Notes: generated by a model not told the origin, from the sequence alone. Counted from the stretch's first letter, positions 1-8,291 are shown. The stretch is 35,763 nucleotides of DNA from an uncultured Oscillospiraceae bacterium (GCA_900540535.1 UQGM01000026.1:1-35763), one strand, 5' to 3'. Program-made: numbers and translations.

Positions 1-2
1 CC

Positions 3-1088
3 TTCAGAATTATAAGAACCGGAATGGAGAAGCTCCGCTGGTCAAGAATTTTAAGCGGCAAAGGCAGAAGCTTAATAGAGCTTGTAAAAAAGAGCAGCTT
101 TGAAACTCTTGGACGAGCTGAAAGCCTTCCTGATTTTGCCGATGTAAAGGGACAGTTTGCCGCAAAACGTGCTTTGGAAATAGCAGCGGCAGGGGGACAT
201 AATGTAATGATGATAGGCCCTCCCGGTTCTGGTAAAAGTATGCTTGCAAAGCGTATCCCCTCAATACTTCCCGATATGACTTATGAGGAATCTCTTGAAA
301 CCACAATGCTTTATTCCATTGCAGGGAGACTTCCTGAAAATTGCTCTCTCATAACTGCAAGACCTTTCCGTTCTCCTCATCATACAATTTCTCCCGTAGG
401 TCTTTCAGGCGGCGGCATTATTCCACGTCCCGGTGAAATCTCCCTTGCTCATAACGGAGTTTTGTTTCTCGATGAGCTTCCTGAGTTCCCAAAAGCCACT
501 ACGGAGGTGCTCCGTCAGCCTATTGAAAATAACGAAATAACCATTGCAAGGGCATCCGGAGCTTACACATATCCCTGTTCGGTAATGCTTGTATGCGCCA
601 TGAATCCGTGCCCATGCGGATATTACGGCCATCCGGAAAAGAAATGTACCTGTCCAAAGGGAACACCGGCAAAATATCTTTCAAAGGTTTCAGGACCGCT
701 ACTTGACAGGCTCGATATTCATATAGAAGTGCCTCCCGTTGATTTTCAGAATCTCAGCGATATTAAACCTGCTGAAAGTTCAGAGGCGATACGGGAAAGA
801 GTCAATGCTGCAAGAAAAATTCAGCATGAGAGGTTTGCGGGGACAAGTGTTACCTGCAACGCCAAAATGGATTCGGCACAGACGAGAGAATACTGCAAGA
901 TGAAACCGGAAGCTGTTGAGATTCTCAAAAAAGCTTTTGAAAAGCTCGACCTTTCAGCGAGGGCCTACGATAAAATATTGAGGGTTGCAAGAACCATAGC
1001 CGACCTGGACGGTGGGGGAGAGATAACCGCAGCCCATATTTCAGAAGCCGTACAGTACAGAAGTTTGGACAGAAAATTCTGGCGATAA
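3..1088 (+). CDS. YifB/ComM-like magnesium-chelatase-type AAA ATPase, 3' part
   Basis: This is the C-terminal part of a YifB/ComM family protein, cut by the left edge; full-length members are about 500 residues and carry an N-terminal LonC-like domain that is missing here. Counting from the ATG at 24, the AAA core shows Walker A GPPGSGKS near residue 65, Walker B FLDELPEF near 148, the CAMNPCPCGYYG cysteine segment, and the arginine-containing GPLLDRLDIHIEVPP. The Mg_chelatase_C helical domain follows to the TAA. ComM in Gram-negatives is a branch-migration helicase for transformation; the role in Clostridia is less clear. The frame is open to the edge, so the ATG at 24 is internal, not a start. 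The first 80 bases may contain frame breaks (see findings). Confidence 0.9.
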   Translation, partial: FRIIRTGMEKLRWSRILSGKGRSLIELVKKSSFETLGRAESLPDFADVKGQFAAKRALEIAAAGGHNVMMIGPPGSGKSMLAKRIPSILPDMTYEESLETTMLYSIAGRLPENCSLITARPFRSPHHTISPVGLSGGGIIPRPGEISLAHNGVLFLDELPEFPKATTEVLRQPIENNEITIARASGAYTYPCSVMLVCAMNPCPCGYYGHPEKKCTCPKGTPAKYLSKVSGPLLDRLDIHIEVPPVDFQNLSDIKPAESSEAIRERVNAARKIQHERFAGTSVTCNAKMDSAQTREYCKMKPEAVEILKKAFEKLDLSARAYDKILRVARTIADLDGGGEITAAHISEAVQYRSLDRKFWR

Positions 1089-1101
1089 AATTTTTGCATC
1101 T

Positions 1102-1144
1102 AAAAAAGCCGCACGGAGTTAAATTTCGTACGGCTTTTTTTATT
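1102..1144. terminator. Bidirectional terminator between yifB-like gene and ybaK-like gene
   Basis: GCCGCACG and CGTACGGC form an 8-bp stem with one mismatch, flanked by an A-run on the left and a T-run on the right. It can end transcription of the rightward ATPase gene and the leftward YbaK-like gene. Confidence 0.8.
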
Positions 1145-1165
1145 TAACTTAGTTTGACAATAATA

Positions 1166-1636
1166 TCAGTTCCAGCCTTTGCAGACATCAATCCATGAGG
1201 CAAAGTGTGAATACTGTTCGAGTTCTTCGATTGTAAGCTCAATTGTGCTGTTGCTGCTTCCGCACGCAGGAAATACTGTTTCAAAGCGTTGCAAGGATCT
1301 GTCAAGATATACAGAGACGTTTTCGTTGACGGCGAACGGACAAACACCGCCTACTGCGTGACCTGTGATTTTTTCCACTTCATCCGGTGGAATCATTTTT
1401 GCTTTTGTTCCAAACTGCGCCTTGTATTTGGAATTATCAATTTTGGCATCACCGGCGGCAACAATCAAAAGGGGCTGATTGTCTGCCAGAAACGAGAGGG
1501 TTTTGGCTATACGGCATGGTTCGCATTTGAGCGCCGCTGCGGCAAGTTCAACTGTTGCGCTGGAAACATTAAATTCACGTATTCTGTTTTCCATTGCGTA
1601 TTTTTTGAAATATTCTTTTACTTTATCAATTGCCAT
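1166..1636 (-). CDS. YbaK/EbsC-family aminoacyl-tRNA deacylase
   Basis: A 156-residue protein of the YbaK/ProX family, which hydrolyses mischarged aminoacyl-tRNAs (Cys-tRNAPro or Ala-tRNAPro in characterised members). The family lysine lies in RIAKTLSF (about residue 45) and the conserved glycine motif in GHAVGGVCPF near residue 100; length fits the stand-alone family. The frame stays open 39 codons upstream, but the ATG at 1636 is preferred because AGGAGAA lies 7 bases before it and homology starts there. Substrate cannot be told from sequence. It is followed by the shared terminator at 1102-1144. Confidence 0.88.
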   Translation of the reverse strand: MAIDKVKEYFKKYAMENRIREFNVSSATVELAAAALKCEPCRIAKTLSFLADNQPLLIVAAGDAKIDNSKYKAQFGTKAKMIPPDEVEKITGHAVGGVCPFAVNENVSVYLDRSLQRFETVFPACGSSNSTIELTIEELEQYSHFASWIDVCKGWN

Positions 1637-1707
1637 ATGAACTTCTCCTGTTAAATTTATATACTCTGCCAAAGCAGTCAATATATGAGGTTGTTTTACC
1701 TGTATCT

Positions 1708-1955
1708 TTAAGCTACGAAAGATAAGAGCAAACCGTACTTCCCACAAGGACATATTGCCGGAAATTCATCATCAAGGCAAAATCCGTAAATACTCTTTGC
1801 AGTATATTTTCAAAGCATATGGGATTTATTGACGGTTCAAGAATGTTTTCTGCAATTTCATATACCTTATCGATATTATACTTTGCGAGATCTGAAACAT
1901 CCTCTGATTTATTTAATCGACAATCAGTCTGTGCGTTTGTTTTATTTATGAACTG
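1708..1955 (-). pseudogene. Decayed coding remnant of unknown family
   Basis: This stretch between the YbaK-like gene and the fucosidase has no intact gene but reads like protein in two frames. One frame runs from about 1955 to 1800 (contains DLAKYNIDKVYEIAENIL). A second, one base off, runs from about 1800 to a TAA at 1708-1710 and contains CPCGKYGLLLSFVA. A single indel near 1800 would join them into a credible C-terminus. No start codon or ribosome site is visible and the family is not recognised. Confidence 0.3.
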
Positions 1956-1984
1956 TTAATCTGCCAATCTTGTTTTAAAGTAAA

Positions 1985-3343
1985 TCAGCTCTTTTTAAGT
2001 GTAAATACATATGCAATTTCTGTCTGATGATGTGTGCCTGTATTTACGGTGATTGAGTTATCATTCTGAATAAATTCCAGTGAATTTCCGTTAAAGAAAA
2101 CCTGGGAGATTTTCTCGGATACAGGTATTGTTACAGTGTCGGGAAGAGTGTTTGAGTTATCATTCTCATCAGGCAGATAAATCGCATACATTTCATCACC
2201 TTTTGAGGTGTATGCAAACATATCTTTTCTGTACGGAGAGCAGGGTCGTGTGCCGTAAATAGCGTATCCGTTTTTATTTAGCCATTTTCCTATATCCTGC
2301 AAAATCGGATATACAGGTTCGGGCAGTCTTCCGTCAGGACGGGGACCGATATTAAGCGCAAGATTGCCACCTTTGGCTACTATATCGCAGAGCATATGTA
2401 TAACTGTTTTTGCATCTTTGTAAGTGTCGTCAAATCTGTAAGAAAAGCTTGAGCCCAGTGTAATGCAGCTTTCCCACGGAACCGTTATGGGATGATCAGG
2501 AATAGTTTGTTCGGGTGTGCTGAAGTTTTCGTTTTTTCCTCCGACTGTACGGTCTGCGACCATTATCCAGGGCTGAATTTTACGCACTTCTTCCATTATT
2601 TTTGAAAGATGAATGTTTTGCATATTGGCGGGATTAACCCGTCCGCCGTCAAGTCAAAGACATTCAATTCTACCGTAGTTTGAAACTAATTCCAGCATTT
2701 GGTTTTTGGTGTATTCACAGAATCTTTTCCATAACTGCGGATGAAAAATTGTTTTGTAGCTTGGATTGCGGGTCATATATTCATTTTCAGAGAATCCCTT
2801 AGTCCAATAGTATTCGCAGTGCCAGTCAGGCTTTGAAAAGTAAGCGTGTACTTTAAGTCCCTCATTACGGAATGCGTCGAAAAGCTCTTTGCATATATCA
2901 GCACGAGGATTTCTGCTGTAAGGACATTCCGGTGAGGTTACTTTGAAATCAGTATATTTGGTATCCCACATGCAAAATCCGTCGTGATGCTTTGTGGTAA
3001 ACAGTACATACTTAAATCCGGCATCCTTTGCGGTTTTAGCCAATTGCTCAGGTCTGAAACGTACAGGATTAAATGTCTTTTTTAAATCCCAGTATTGCTG
3101 TTTGAATTCAGCGCAGGTAAGATCACTGTCAATATCTCCCCATGCCCATTCTCTGTCTGCGTCGGGAAGAGCCCATGATTCTATAATACCCCACTGTGAA
3201 TAAAGTCCCCAGTGGAACATAATGCCGAATTTGTTATCCTGAAATTGTTCAAGGGATTTGAGTACCTGCGGGTCTTTGGGTTTGACATAGCGCATTTCAG
3301 TATAGCTGTGATTATGGAGTTTGTTAAAAGCTGGAAGTTCCAT
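1985..3343 (-). pseudogene. GH29 alpha-L-fucosidase interrupted by one in-frame TGA
   Basis: Read through one stop, this is a full-length (about 450-residue) GH29 alpha-L-fucosidase, which removes terminal alpha-linked fucose from glycans by a retaining mechanism. N-terminal landmarks are FGIMFHWGLYSQ, YVLFTTKHHDGFCMWD and HAYFSKPDWH. The C-terminal half has the VADRTVGG and STPEQTIPD segments and an NIGPRPDG motif. The TGA at 2656-2654 falls between GRIECL and LDGG, where the family has tryptophan (W-L/F-D-G); the aspartate just after it is the expected nucleophile. Both halves share one frame and no other lesion is seen. ATG 3343 has GAGGT eight bases upstream. No signal peptide, so probably cytoplasmic. 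It is non-functional unless the stop is misread, suppressed or a sequence error. Confidence 0.88.
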
Positions 3344-3443
3344 TTTAATGTACCTCAAAATTATTTTTAAACTATTATAATTCAACACCTTACAGTTTCA
3401 TAGTATAAAATATAAAACTAAATGTTTATTTTATCACGGCTGC

Positions 3444-3659
3444 TTACTCGGATTGGGTGGAATCCTCAATATATTCTGCGATATCTTCAAGACGGCATCC
3501 GAGAACAGAGCAAAGTTTATTGAGAGTTTTGGTCTCAATATTTTCGTTTGCCTTAAGACGTCTTATGGTCTTGCTGTCTATTCCGCATTTTTCCCTAAGG
3601 ATATATGTGGATATATTTTTCTTTTCCATGGTTTTCCACAGTCTGTCAAATTTAATCAT
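3444..3659 (-). CDS. Small XRE/Cro-type helix-turn-helix regulator
   Basis: A 71-residue single-domain HTH protein of the Cro/CI-like (HTH_26) type. The recognition region is seen in STYILREKCGIDSKTIRRLKANENI, split across helices 2 and 3, followed by LNKLCSVLGCRLEDIAEYI, the usual helix 4-5 ending. ATG 3659 is chosen over the in-frame TTG at 3674 because GGGAG lies just before it and the domain begins MIKFDRLWKTM. Its upstream region carries two direct repeats (3698-3748) that could be its operator. Target genes are unknown. Confidence 0.82.
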   Translation of the reverse strand: MIKFDRLWKTMEKKNISTYILREKCGIDSKTIRRLKANENIETKTLNKLCSVLGCRLEDIAEYIEDSTQSE

Positions 3660-3697
3660 AATCAGTACTCCCAAAAATTATTGACAGTTAACATTAT

Positions 3698-3748
3698 GGG
3701 GATTATAATCTTTGCTATTAAGGGGATATAATCTCCATGTTTGCTATT
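3698..3748. repeat. Two direct repeats upstream of the XRE gene, candidate operator
   Basis: Two copies of GGGGAT-TATAATC...TTTGCTATT occur at 3698-3719 and 3722-3748; the first contains the perfect palindrome GATTATAATC. They lie 39-89 bases upstream of the XRE start. On the minus strand the first copy supplies a TATAAT that could be a -10 element. Confidence 0.45.
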
Positions 3749-3763
3749 GCTGATTCATAAAAA

Positions 3764-3791
3764 TATAAAAACGCCGAAATTTATTCGGCGC
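3764..3791 (-). terminator. Terminator of the 3810-4124 regulator gene
   Basis: A perfect 7-bp stem CGCCGAA/TTCGGCG with a 5-base loop; on the minus strand it is followed by TTTTTATATTTTT. Confidence 0.8.
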
Positions 3792-3809
3792 ATTTTGTGT
3801 TTGATATGT

Positions 3810-4124
3810 TTATTTTTTCTCTTTAAGTCTTTCAATAAACTGAATGATAAGACGCATATCATCTTCATCAAGCGATTTCATTTCCTCAGTTGCCTTTTTT
3901 ACGAGATGCGGATTTGAATTCTCCTCATCAAAAAACTCACGGGGAGTTATTCCGAAATAATTGCATATTGCAAAAAATTCAGACATAGGCGGCAGCGCTT
4001 TGCCGGAAGATATATTATAAATATAACCTCTGCTGTGACCGAGGTCGTAGCTCATTTTATATTCCGAAACGCCTTTGCTTATACGAAGCTGTGAAATTCT
4101 GTGTCTTACGAAATCTTCATACAT
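3810..4124 (-). CDS. XRE-family transcriptional regulator
   Basis: A 104-residue regulator with an N-terminal HTH of the Cro/CI type: RISQLRISKGVSEYKMSYDL, then GHSRGYIYNISSGK as recognition helix and MSEFFAICNYFGITPREFF. The tail (residues 70-104) is acidic then basic and likely helical (MKSLDEDDMRLIIQFIERLKEKK), possibly for dimerisation. ATG 4124 has AGGAGG eight bases upstream. It is monocistronic with its own terminator, and divergent from the unrecognised gene at 4299, so it may control that gene or itself. Confidence 0.85.
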   Translation of the reverse strand: MYEDFVRHRISQLRISKGVSEYKMSYDLGHSRGYIYNISSGKALPPMSEFFAICNYFGITPREFFDEENSNPHLVKKATEEMKSLDEDDMRLIIQFIERLKEKK

Positions 4125-4199
4125 TCAAATCGCCTCCTGAATATTTATCTTATTCCACAAGACAATTTGAATATTCAAAAAATATTTGCTGTTTTGTGA

Positions 4200-4226
4200 T
4201 TTAAGTCAAATTATATATGTTATAAT
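4200..4226 (+). promoter_or_regulatory. Candidate promoter for the 4299 gene
   Basis: A perfect TATAAT at 4221-4226 sits in an AT-rich context 70 bases before the start. The best -35 is poor (TTTAAG at 4200-4205, 15-base spacer). Confidence 0.35.
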
Positions 4227-4298
4227 GAATTAACAACTGTAAATGACTAAATGTATTATAGGTAGTTAGAAAACAAATACTGTCAGGGACGGTGCAAA

Positions 4299-4775
4299 AT
4301 GTTTGCTGATAATGGAACTGCTTTTATCAAAGTAAAAGCGTATGAATATATAGAAATATCAGGAGAAAAGCTTTGGTTCGAATCTTTGAGAAATTCAATG
4401 GATAGTGTGCTCGGCTGTGAGGGAGAGGAGCTATCAGAGGATTTTTGCGAAAATTTAGGTGATATACGTTTGGAGTTTTCACAGGGGAAGTTAGCTGCCG
4501 CAGTGATACCGGAGGGGTATAATGTGTTTATTGATGACTCCTTTTTAGGTTCTGAATTTAATGGAGCGGTAGAAAAGCTGGAAAAATATTTTTCTCCTGT
4601 AATAAAACTTAAAAATAAGGGCAGTGTTTGCTGTGAAAAGCTGGGACTTATCTGTTTTAATCGCAGTGCAGGAGGAAGACTTTTTGTATGCAGTGAGGAG
4701 TATTATAATGAGTACAGCTCAATGCTTTTATTTATGGAGCAATGTGAACAAAAGACGCCTATGAATGATGTATAA
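4299..4775 (+). CDS. Hypothetical protein, 158 aa
   Basis: Not recognised. The protein is soluble by eye, without a signal peptide or membrane segment, acidic overall, with a predicted mixed alpha/beta pattern. It has several cysteines (CEGEEL, DFCENL, GSVCCEKLG, FVCSEE, EQCEQ) but no spaced metal motif. The start ATG 4299 is the first in frame and has only a weak purine-rich site (AGGGACGGTG) upstream. It lies just before the ABC exporter operon on the same strand, but that operon has its own promoter, so a functional link is only suggested. Confidence 0.6.
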   Translation: MFADNGTAFIKVKAYEYIEISGEKLWFESLRNSMDSVLGCEGEELSEDFCENLGDIRLEFSQGKLAAAVIPEGYNVFIDDSFLGSEFNGAVEKLEKYFSPVIKLKNKGSVCCEKLGLICFNRSAGGRLFVCSEEYYNEYSSMLLFMEQCEQKTPMNDV

Positions 4776-4783
4776 AAAAGCAA

Positions 4784-4811
4784 TTGAAAAAGAAAATTGA
4801 AATGCTATAAT
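4784..4811 (+). promoter_or_regulatory. Promoter of the ABC exporter operon
   Basis: TTGAAA (4784-4789), 16-base spacer, TATAAT (4806-4811). It leaves a leader of about 110 bases before the ATPase ATG; no known riboswitch is recognisable in that leader. Confidence 0.6.
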
Positions 4812-4925
4812 TATATCCTTGTTTGCTCGCCGTGGAGCACACAGGGATTTTCTGTTATGGGCAAATATAATCTCACGGGTATTTGGTCGTTTCAGCGAGA
4901 AAAATTTATGCAGGGAGGACTTATT

Positions 4926-5900
4926 ATGATTGAACTCAGTGGCATAAACAAAACTTTTCGAGTTGCAAAGCGAAATGCCGGTTTTAAAGAGGCTGTAAAA
5001 ACCTTTTTCAAAAGGGATTACACCGAAATTCAGGCCCTTAACAATGTAAGTTTCACTATCGGAGAGGGTGAAATTGTAGGGTACATAGGACCCAACGGAG
5101 CGGGAAAAAGCAGTACGGTCAAGGTGATGAGCGGGATTCTCACGCCGGACAGCGGCACGTGCGTCATTAACGGCCTTACGCCGTGGAAGAGCCGTAAAGA
5201 GCACGTGAAAAACATAGGTGTTGTTTTCGGACAGCGTTCCCAGCTTTGGTGGGATGTTCCCGTAATAGATTCCTTTGAGCTTATAAGGGATATTTACGGG
5301 GTAAGTGAAAATATGTACAAAAGGAATCTTGAAGAGCTGACAGGACTGCTGTCAATAGAGGAGATACTTAAAACTCCTGCGAGGCAGCTGAGTCTCGGTC
5401 AGCGTATGAGATGCGAAATAGCAGCATCCCTGATTCATGAGCCGAAAGTACTTTTCCTCGATGAACCTACAATAGGTCTTGATGCAGCTTCTAAGCTTGC
5501 GGTTAGAAGCTTTATCAGAAAGCTTAACAGTGAGAAGGGTACAACAGTAATTCTCACCACCCATGACACCCAGGATATTGAAGCTCTTGCAAACAGAATA
5601 CTTTTGATAGGAAAGGGTCAGATACTTCTTGACGACACCCTTGACGGTCTTAAGAGACGCTATTCCACTGTTAAGACTCTCACTGTACGGTATGGTGAGG
5701 GGGATATACAGGAAAAAGAAGGAATGACGTTCAAGGAAAATAAAGAGGGACTTGCAATTATTGAAGTCAACACCGACCTTCTTTCCGTTTCACAGGCGAT
5801 TGAGAGTATTTCTCGCACAGCGGATATAAGAGATCTGTCCGTTACACAGACCTCCGCAGATGAGATAGTGCTTTCTCTTTACAGGGAGTTCGGCATATGA
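4926..5900 (+). CDS. ABC-2 type exporter ATP-binding protein
   Basis: A 324-residue ATPase that powers the two membrane proteins encoded next. Walker A is GPNGAGKSS at residues 55-63, the Q-loop region is GVVFGQRSQLWWDVPV, the signature is LSLGQRMRCE, Walker B is VLFLDEPTIGLD and the switch histidine is in LTTHD. The WWDVPV form of the Q-loop is typical of ATPases paired with PF06182 (DUF990) permeases. An extra C-terminal region of about 80 residues follows the nucleotide-binding domain. The start is ATG 4926 with GGGAGGA upstream; the in-frame ATG at 4797 lacks a ribosome site and lies inside the promoter leader. Its stop overlaps the next start by ATGA, implying coupled translation. Substrate unknown. 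Confidence 0.92.
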   Translation: MIELSGINKTFRVAKRNAGFKEAVKTFFKRDYTEIQALNNVSFTIGEGEIVGYIGPNGAGKSSTVKVMSGILTPDSGTCVINGLTPWKSRKEHVKNIGVVFGQRSQLWWDVPVIDSFELIRDIYGVSENMYKRNLEELTGLLSIEEILKTPARQLSLGQRMRCEIAASLIHEPKVLFLDEPTIGLDAASKLAVRSFIRKLNSEKGTTVILTTHDTQDIEALANRILLIGKGQILLDDTLDGLKRRYSTVKTLTVRYGEGDIQEKEGMTFKENKEGLAIIEVNTDLLSVSQAIESISRTADIRDLSVTQTSADEIVLSLYREFGI

Positions 5901-6700
5901 AAAAGTATTTAAGCTATTTCAGAATACGCTTCATAAACTCCCTTCAGTACAGAACAGCGGCTTACGCAGGTATCGCTACCCAGTTTGTATGGGGATTTAT
6001 GGAGATACTGATGTTTTCCGCTTTTTACAATGAAAATCCTGCATCTTTTCCCATGGATTTTTCAGCACTTTCCTCGTATGTATGGCTTCAGCAGGCCTTT
6101 TTGGCAATTTTTATGCTCTGGTTCTGGGACAAGGATATTTTTAATCTCATATCTAACGGAACCCTTGCCTATGAGCTTATACGACCTGCCGACGTTTATT
6201 GGATGTGGTTTACTAAAAATGCAGCCCTGAGAATTTCTGCTGCTCTTTTAAGGTGCATCCCGATTCTGATTATAGCATCATTACTGCCATCGCCTTACGG
6301 GCTTTCTCTTCCGGCTTCACCTATGGCATTTATCATGTTTTTGATAACAGGGATTTTAAGTTTTATGACAGTGTTATCACTTTGCATGATTGTCTATGCC
6401 GGATCTGTTTACACAATTTCTCCCAAAGGGCTGATGATTATAGTAACCGCTGCTTCGGAACTTTTAAGCGGTTCGCTTATACCCATTCCGTTTATGCCCG
6501 ACTGGCTTGAGCGGATACTCTATTTTACCCCCTTTGCGTCAATGCAGAATCTTCCTCTCAGAATTTACGGCGGTGATATTGCCGGACCGGAAATGGCAGG
6601 GAGCGTTCTGCTTCAGATTTTCTGGCTCTTTGTGCTGATGATTTTGGGCAGAGTGATGCTTTCAAAGGGACTTAAAAGTGCCGCTTTGCAGGGAGGGTAA
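5897..6700 (+). CDS. ABC-2 family permease 1 (PF06182/DUF990-like)
   Basis: A 267-residue integral membrane protein with about six hydrophobic segments. It starts with a short amphipathic KKYLSYFRIRFINSLQYRTAAYAG segment that is shared in form with permease 2. The conserved block DIFNLISNGTLAYELIRPADVYW in the first cytoplasmic loop is the family hallmark (ISNG...L-RP), likely the coupling helix contacting the ATPase. It overlaps the ATPase gene by four bases and is three bases from permease 2. It would form one half of a heterodimeric export channel. Confidence 0.88.
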   Translation: MKKYLSYFRIRFINSLQYRTAAYAGIATQFVWGFMEILMFSAFYNENPASFPMDFSALSSYVWLQQAFLAIFMLWFWDKDIFNLISNGTLAYELIRPADVYWMWFTKNAALRISAALLRCIPILIIASLLPSPYGLSLPASPMAFIMFLITGILSFMTVLSLCMIVYAGSVYTISPKGLMIIVTAASELLSGSLIPIPFMPDWLERILYFTPFASMQNLPLRIYGGDIAGPEMAGSVLLQIFWLFVLMILGRVMLSKGLKSAALQGG

Positions 6701-6703
6701 AAA

Positions 6704-7480
6704 ATGAAGCTTTACTTACATTATTTTTCCATACATATAAAGAGTATGCTGCAATATAAAACCTCTGCAATAATGATGTTTATAGGGCAGTTCATAACAA
6801 GTTTTACCGCTCTTTTAAGCGTCTATTTTATGATGTCACGGTTTTATTCCGTTAAGAGCTTTACTTTGGAAGAAGTGTTTTTGTGTTTTGGCTGTGTTCA
6901 GCTTGCATTCAGTTTAACTGAGTGCTTTGCAAGAGGTTTTGACGATTTTTCTTCCATGATAAGCAACGGCGAATTTGACCGTATAATGCTGCGTCCCAAA
7001 GGACTTGTGTTTCAGGTGCTTTCATCAAAGGTGGAATTCAGCAGGCTTGGCAGAACCTTGCAGGCAGTGCTTGTGTTCATTTATGCCTTGATTGTCGCTG
7101 ATATCAGCTGGAATGCTTATAAAGTTTTTACTTTGGTGTTTATGGTCATAGGCGGAATATCCGTGTTTTTCGGACTTTTTCTCATTAATGCCGCCCTTAC
7201 CTTTTTTACCATTGAGGGACTTGAGGTAATGCACATTTTTACTGACGGCAGCAGAGAGTTTGCCCAGTATCCCGTTTCGATTTACGGTAAAGCTATATTA
7301 AGATTTTTGACCTTTGTTGTACCTGTTGCACTTTTCCAGTATTATCCATTACTGGTGCTCACAGGGAAAAGCGATAGCGTGCTTTATATGCTTGCTCCCG
7401 TTATTTCGGCTTTGTTTCTCATTCCGTCAGTGCTTATATGGCGGTTCGGAGTAAAGCATTATAAATCCACCGGTTCTTAA
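6704..7480 (+). CDS. ABC-2 family permease 2 (PF06182/DUF990-like)
   Basis: A 258-residue polytopic membrane protein, paralogous in layout to the preceding permease: N-terminal LYLHYFSIHIKSMLQYKTSA, then about six membrane segments, with DDFSSMISNGEFDRIMLRPKG as the cytoplasmic coupling block. It begins three bases after permease 1 with a ribosome site (GGGAGGG) inside that gene's end. With the ATPase it makes a heterodimeric ABC-2 exporter. Such systems have been tied to drug, viologen or lipid export, but nothing here fixes the substrate. A strong terminator follows. Confidence 0.88.
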   Translation: MKLYLHYFSIHIKSMLQYKTSAIMMFIGQFITSFTALLSVYFMMSRFYSVKSFTLEEVFLCFGCVQLAFSLTECFARGFDDFSSMISNGEFDRIMLRPKGLVFQVLSSKVEFSRLGRTLQAVLVFIYALIVADISWNAYKVFTLVFMVIGGISVFFGLFLINAALTFFTIEGLEVMHIFTDGSREFAQYPVSIYGKAILRFLTFVVPVALFQYYPLLVLTGKSDSVLYMLAPVISALFLIPSVLIWRFGVKHYKSTGS

Positions 7481-7494
7481 ATTTAAACCTAAAC

Positions 7495-7536
7495 AAAAAG
7501 GACACACAGAAATTTTTCTGTGTGTCCTTTAACTTT
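7495..7536. terminator. Strong bidirectional terminator
   Basis: AAAGGACACACAG pairs perfectly with CTGTGTGTCCTTT, extended by an inner AAA/TTT, with A-run and T-run flanks. It serves the exporter operon and the convergent phosphoesterase gene. Confidence 0.9.
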
Positions 7537-7541
7537 ACTGT

Positions 7542-8240
7542 TTATTTGCCCCTGAGTTGTTTTCCTGTAAGACAGTCGGCAACATGGGTGAAAATTGCAA
7601 CGTGGTTTGAGGAAACATATTTATCTGTGTGAAGACTTCCGAAATACCACTTTGTAAAGGTACAGGATTTATTAAGCTCCTCAAGGTATGCGTTTACGCC
7701 GCTTATACGCACTTCGCTGTCCTCGGAAGATTTAAGGAATCTCTTAATTGTTGCCGGGGGTTCGTGGGTGACAATGACATCCACCTTGCAGTCAAGCTTC
7801 TGAAGATTATCTGCTCCTTCAATAAGCTCGTCCTTTCTGGGAATCTCATCTCTTGACCAGTTACCCGCTCCCATTCTCAGTTCAATGTCAGGGCTTTCTC
7901 CGCCGCCCATAGTGAATATTTTAATACCGTCTATATCGAAAATCTGTCCACGCATAAGGTGGTAAATGTTTTTGCCTATTTTGTGAACCTTGCCGCCGTT
8001 CCACTGGGAAACTTCATATTCGTTGAGAAGTTTAAAGTTTTCGTGGGTACCGTCAACAAAACAGATATTGAATTTTTTCTTTTGGAGCTTTTTAAGATTG
8101 TGACGTTCCTTTCGGCTGCCATCCCAGATGAAACCGAAATCGCCGCATATAATTAATGTGTCACCTGATTTAATATCTTTCATGGCAGGTGAAGAAAAAC
8201 GAGAAATATCACCGTGTGTGTCTCCGGTAATATAAACCAT
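7542..8240 (-). CDS. Calcineurin-like metallophosphoesterase
   Basis: A 232-residue cytoplasmic metallophosphoesterase. Metal-binding motifs appear in order: GDTHGD (residues 6-11), ICGDFGFIWDG (about 32), FVDGTHENF (62; the family often has GNHE), VTHEPP (about 160) and FGSLHTD near 200. The substrate may be a phosphodiester or phosphoprotein and cannot be told from sequence. ATG 8240 has GGGAGG at good spacing. It is monocistronic and divergent from the carboxypeptidase gene; the intervening 134 bases must hold both promoters. Confidence 0.85.
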   Translation of the reverse strand: MVYITGDTHGDISRFSSPAMKDIKSGDTLIICGDFGFIWDGSRKERHNLKKLQKKKFNICFVDGTHENFKLLNEYEVSQWNGGKVHKIGKNIYHLMRGQIFDIDGIKIFTMGGGESPDIELRMGAGNWSRDEIPRKDELIEGADNLQKLDCKVDVIVTHEPPATIKRFLKSSEDSEVRISGVNAYLEELNKSCTFTKWYFGSLHTDKYVSSNHVAIFTHVADCLTGKQLRGK

Positions 8241-8291
8241 AAAGCAAACCTCCCAATATGAAAAACCGGAAGAAATCTGTGATAAAAAATG

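Noticed and set aside
1289..1654. Plus-strand open frame of 121 codons opposite the YbaK-like gene
   Set aside because: Composition is cysteine- and phenylalanine-rich shadow of the real gene; no ribosome site.
1985..2623. The C-terminal fucosidase half as a separate gene starting at ATG 2623
   Set aside because: It lacks a ribosome site and the catalytic N-terminal barrel, and is in frame with the upstream half across one stop.
2627..2656. Selenocysteine insertion at the fucosidase TGA, given a hairpin just downstream
   Set aside because: The family residue there is tryptophan, not cysteine; the hairpin stem is only five pairs and no sel genes are in view.
4797..4925. N-terminal extension of the ABC ATPase from ATG 4797
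   Set aside because: No ribosome site there, the TATAAT at 4806 lies inside it, and ATG 4926 has a strong GGGAGGA site and begins the conserved domain.
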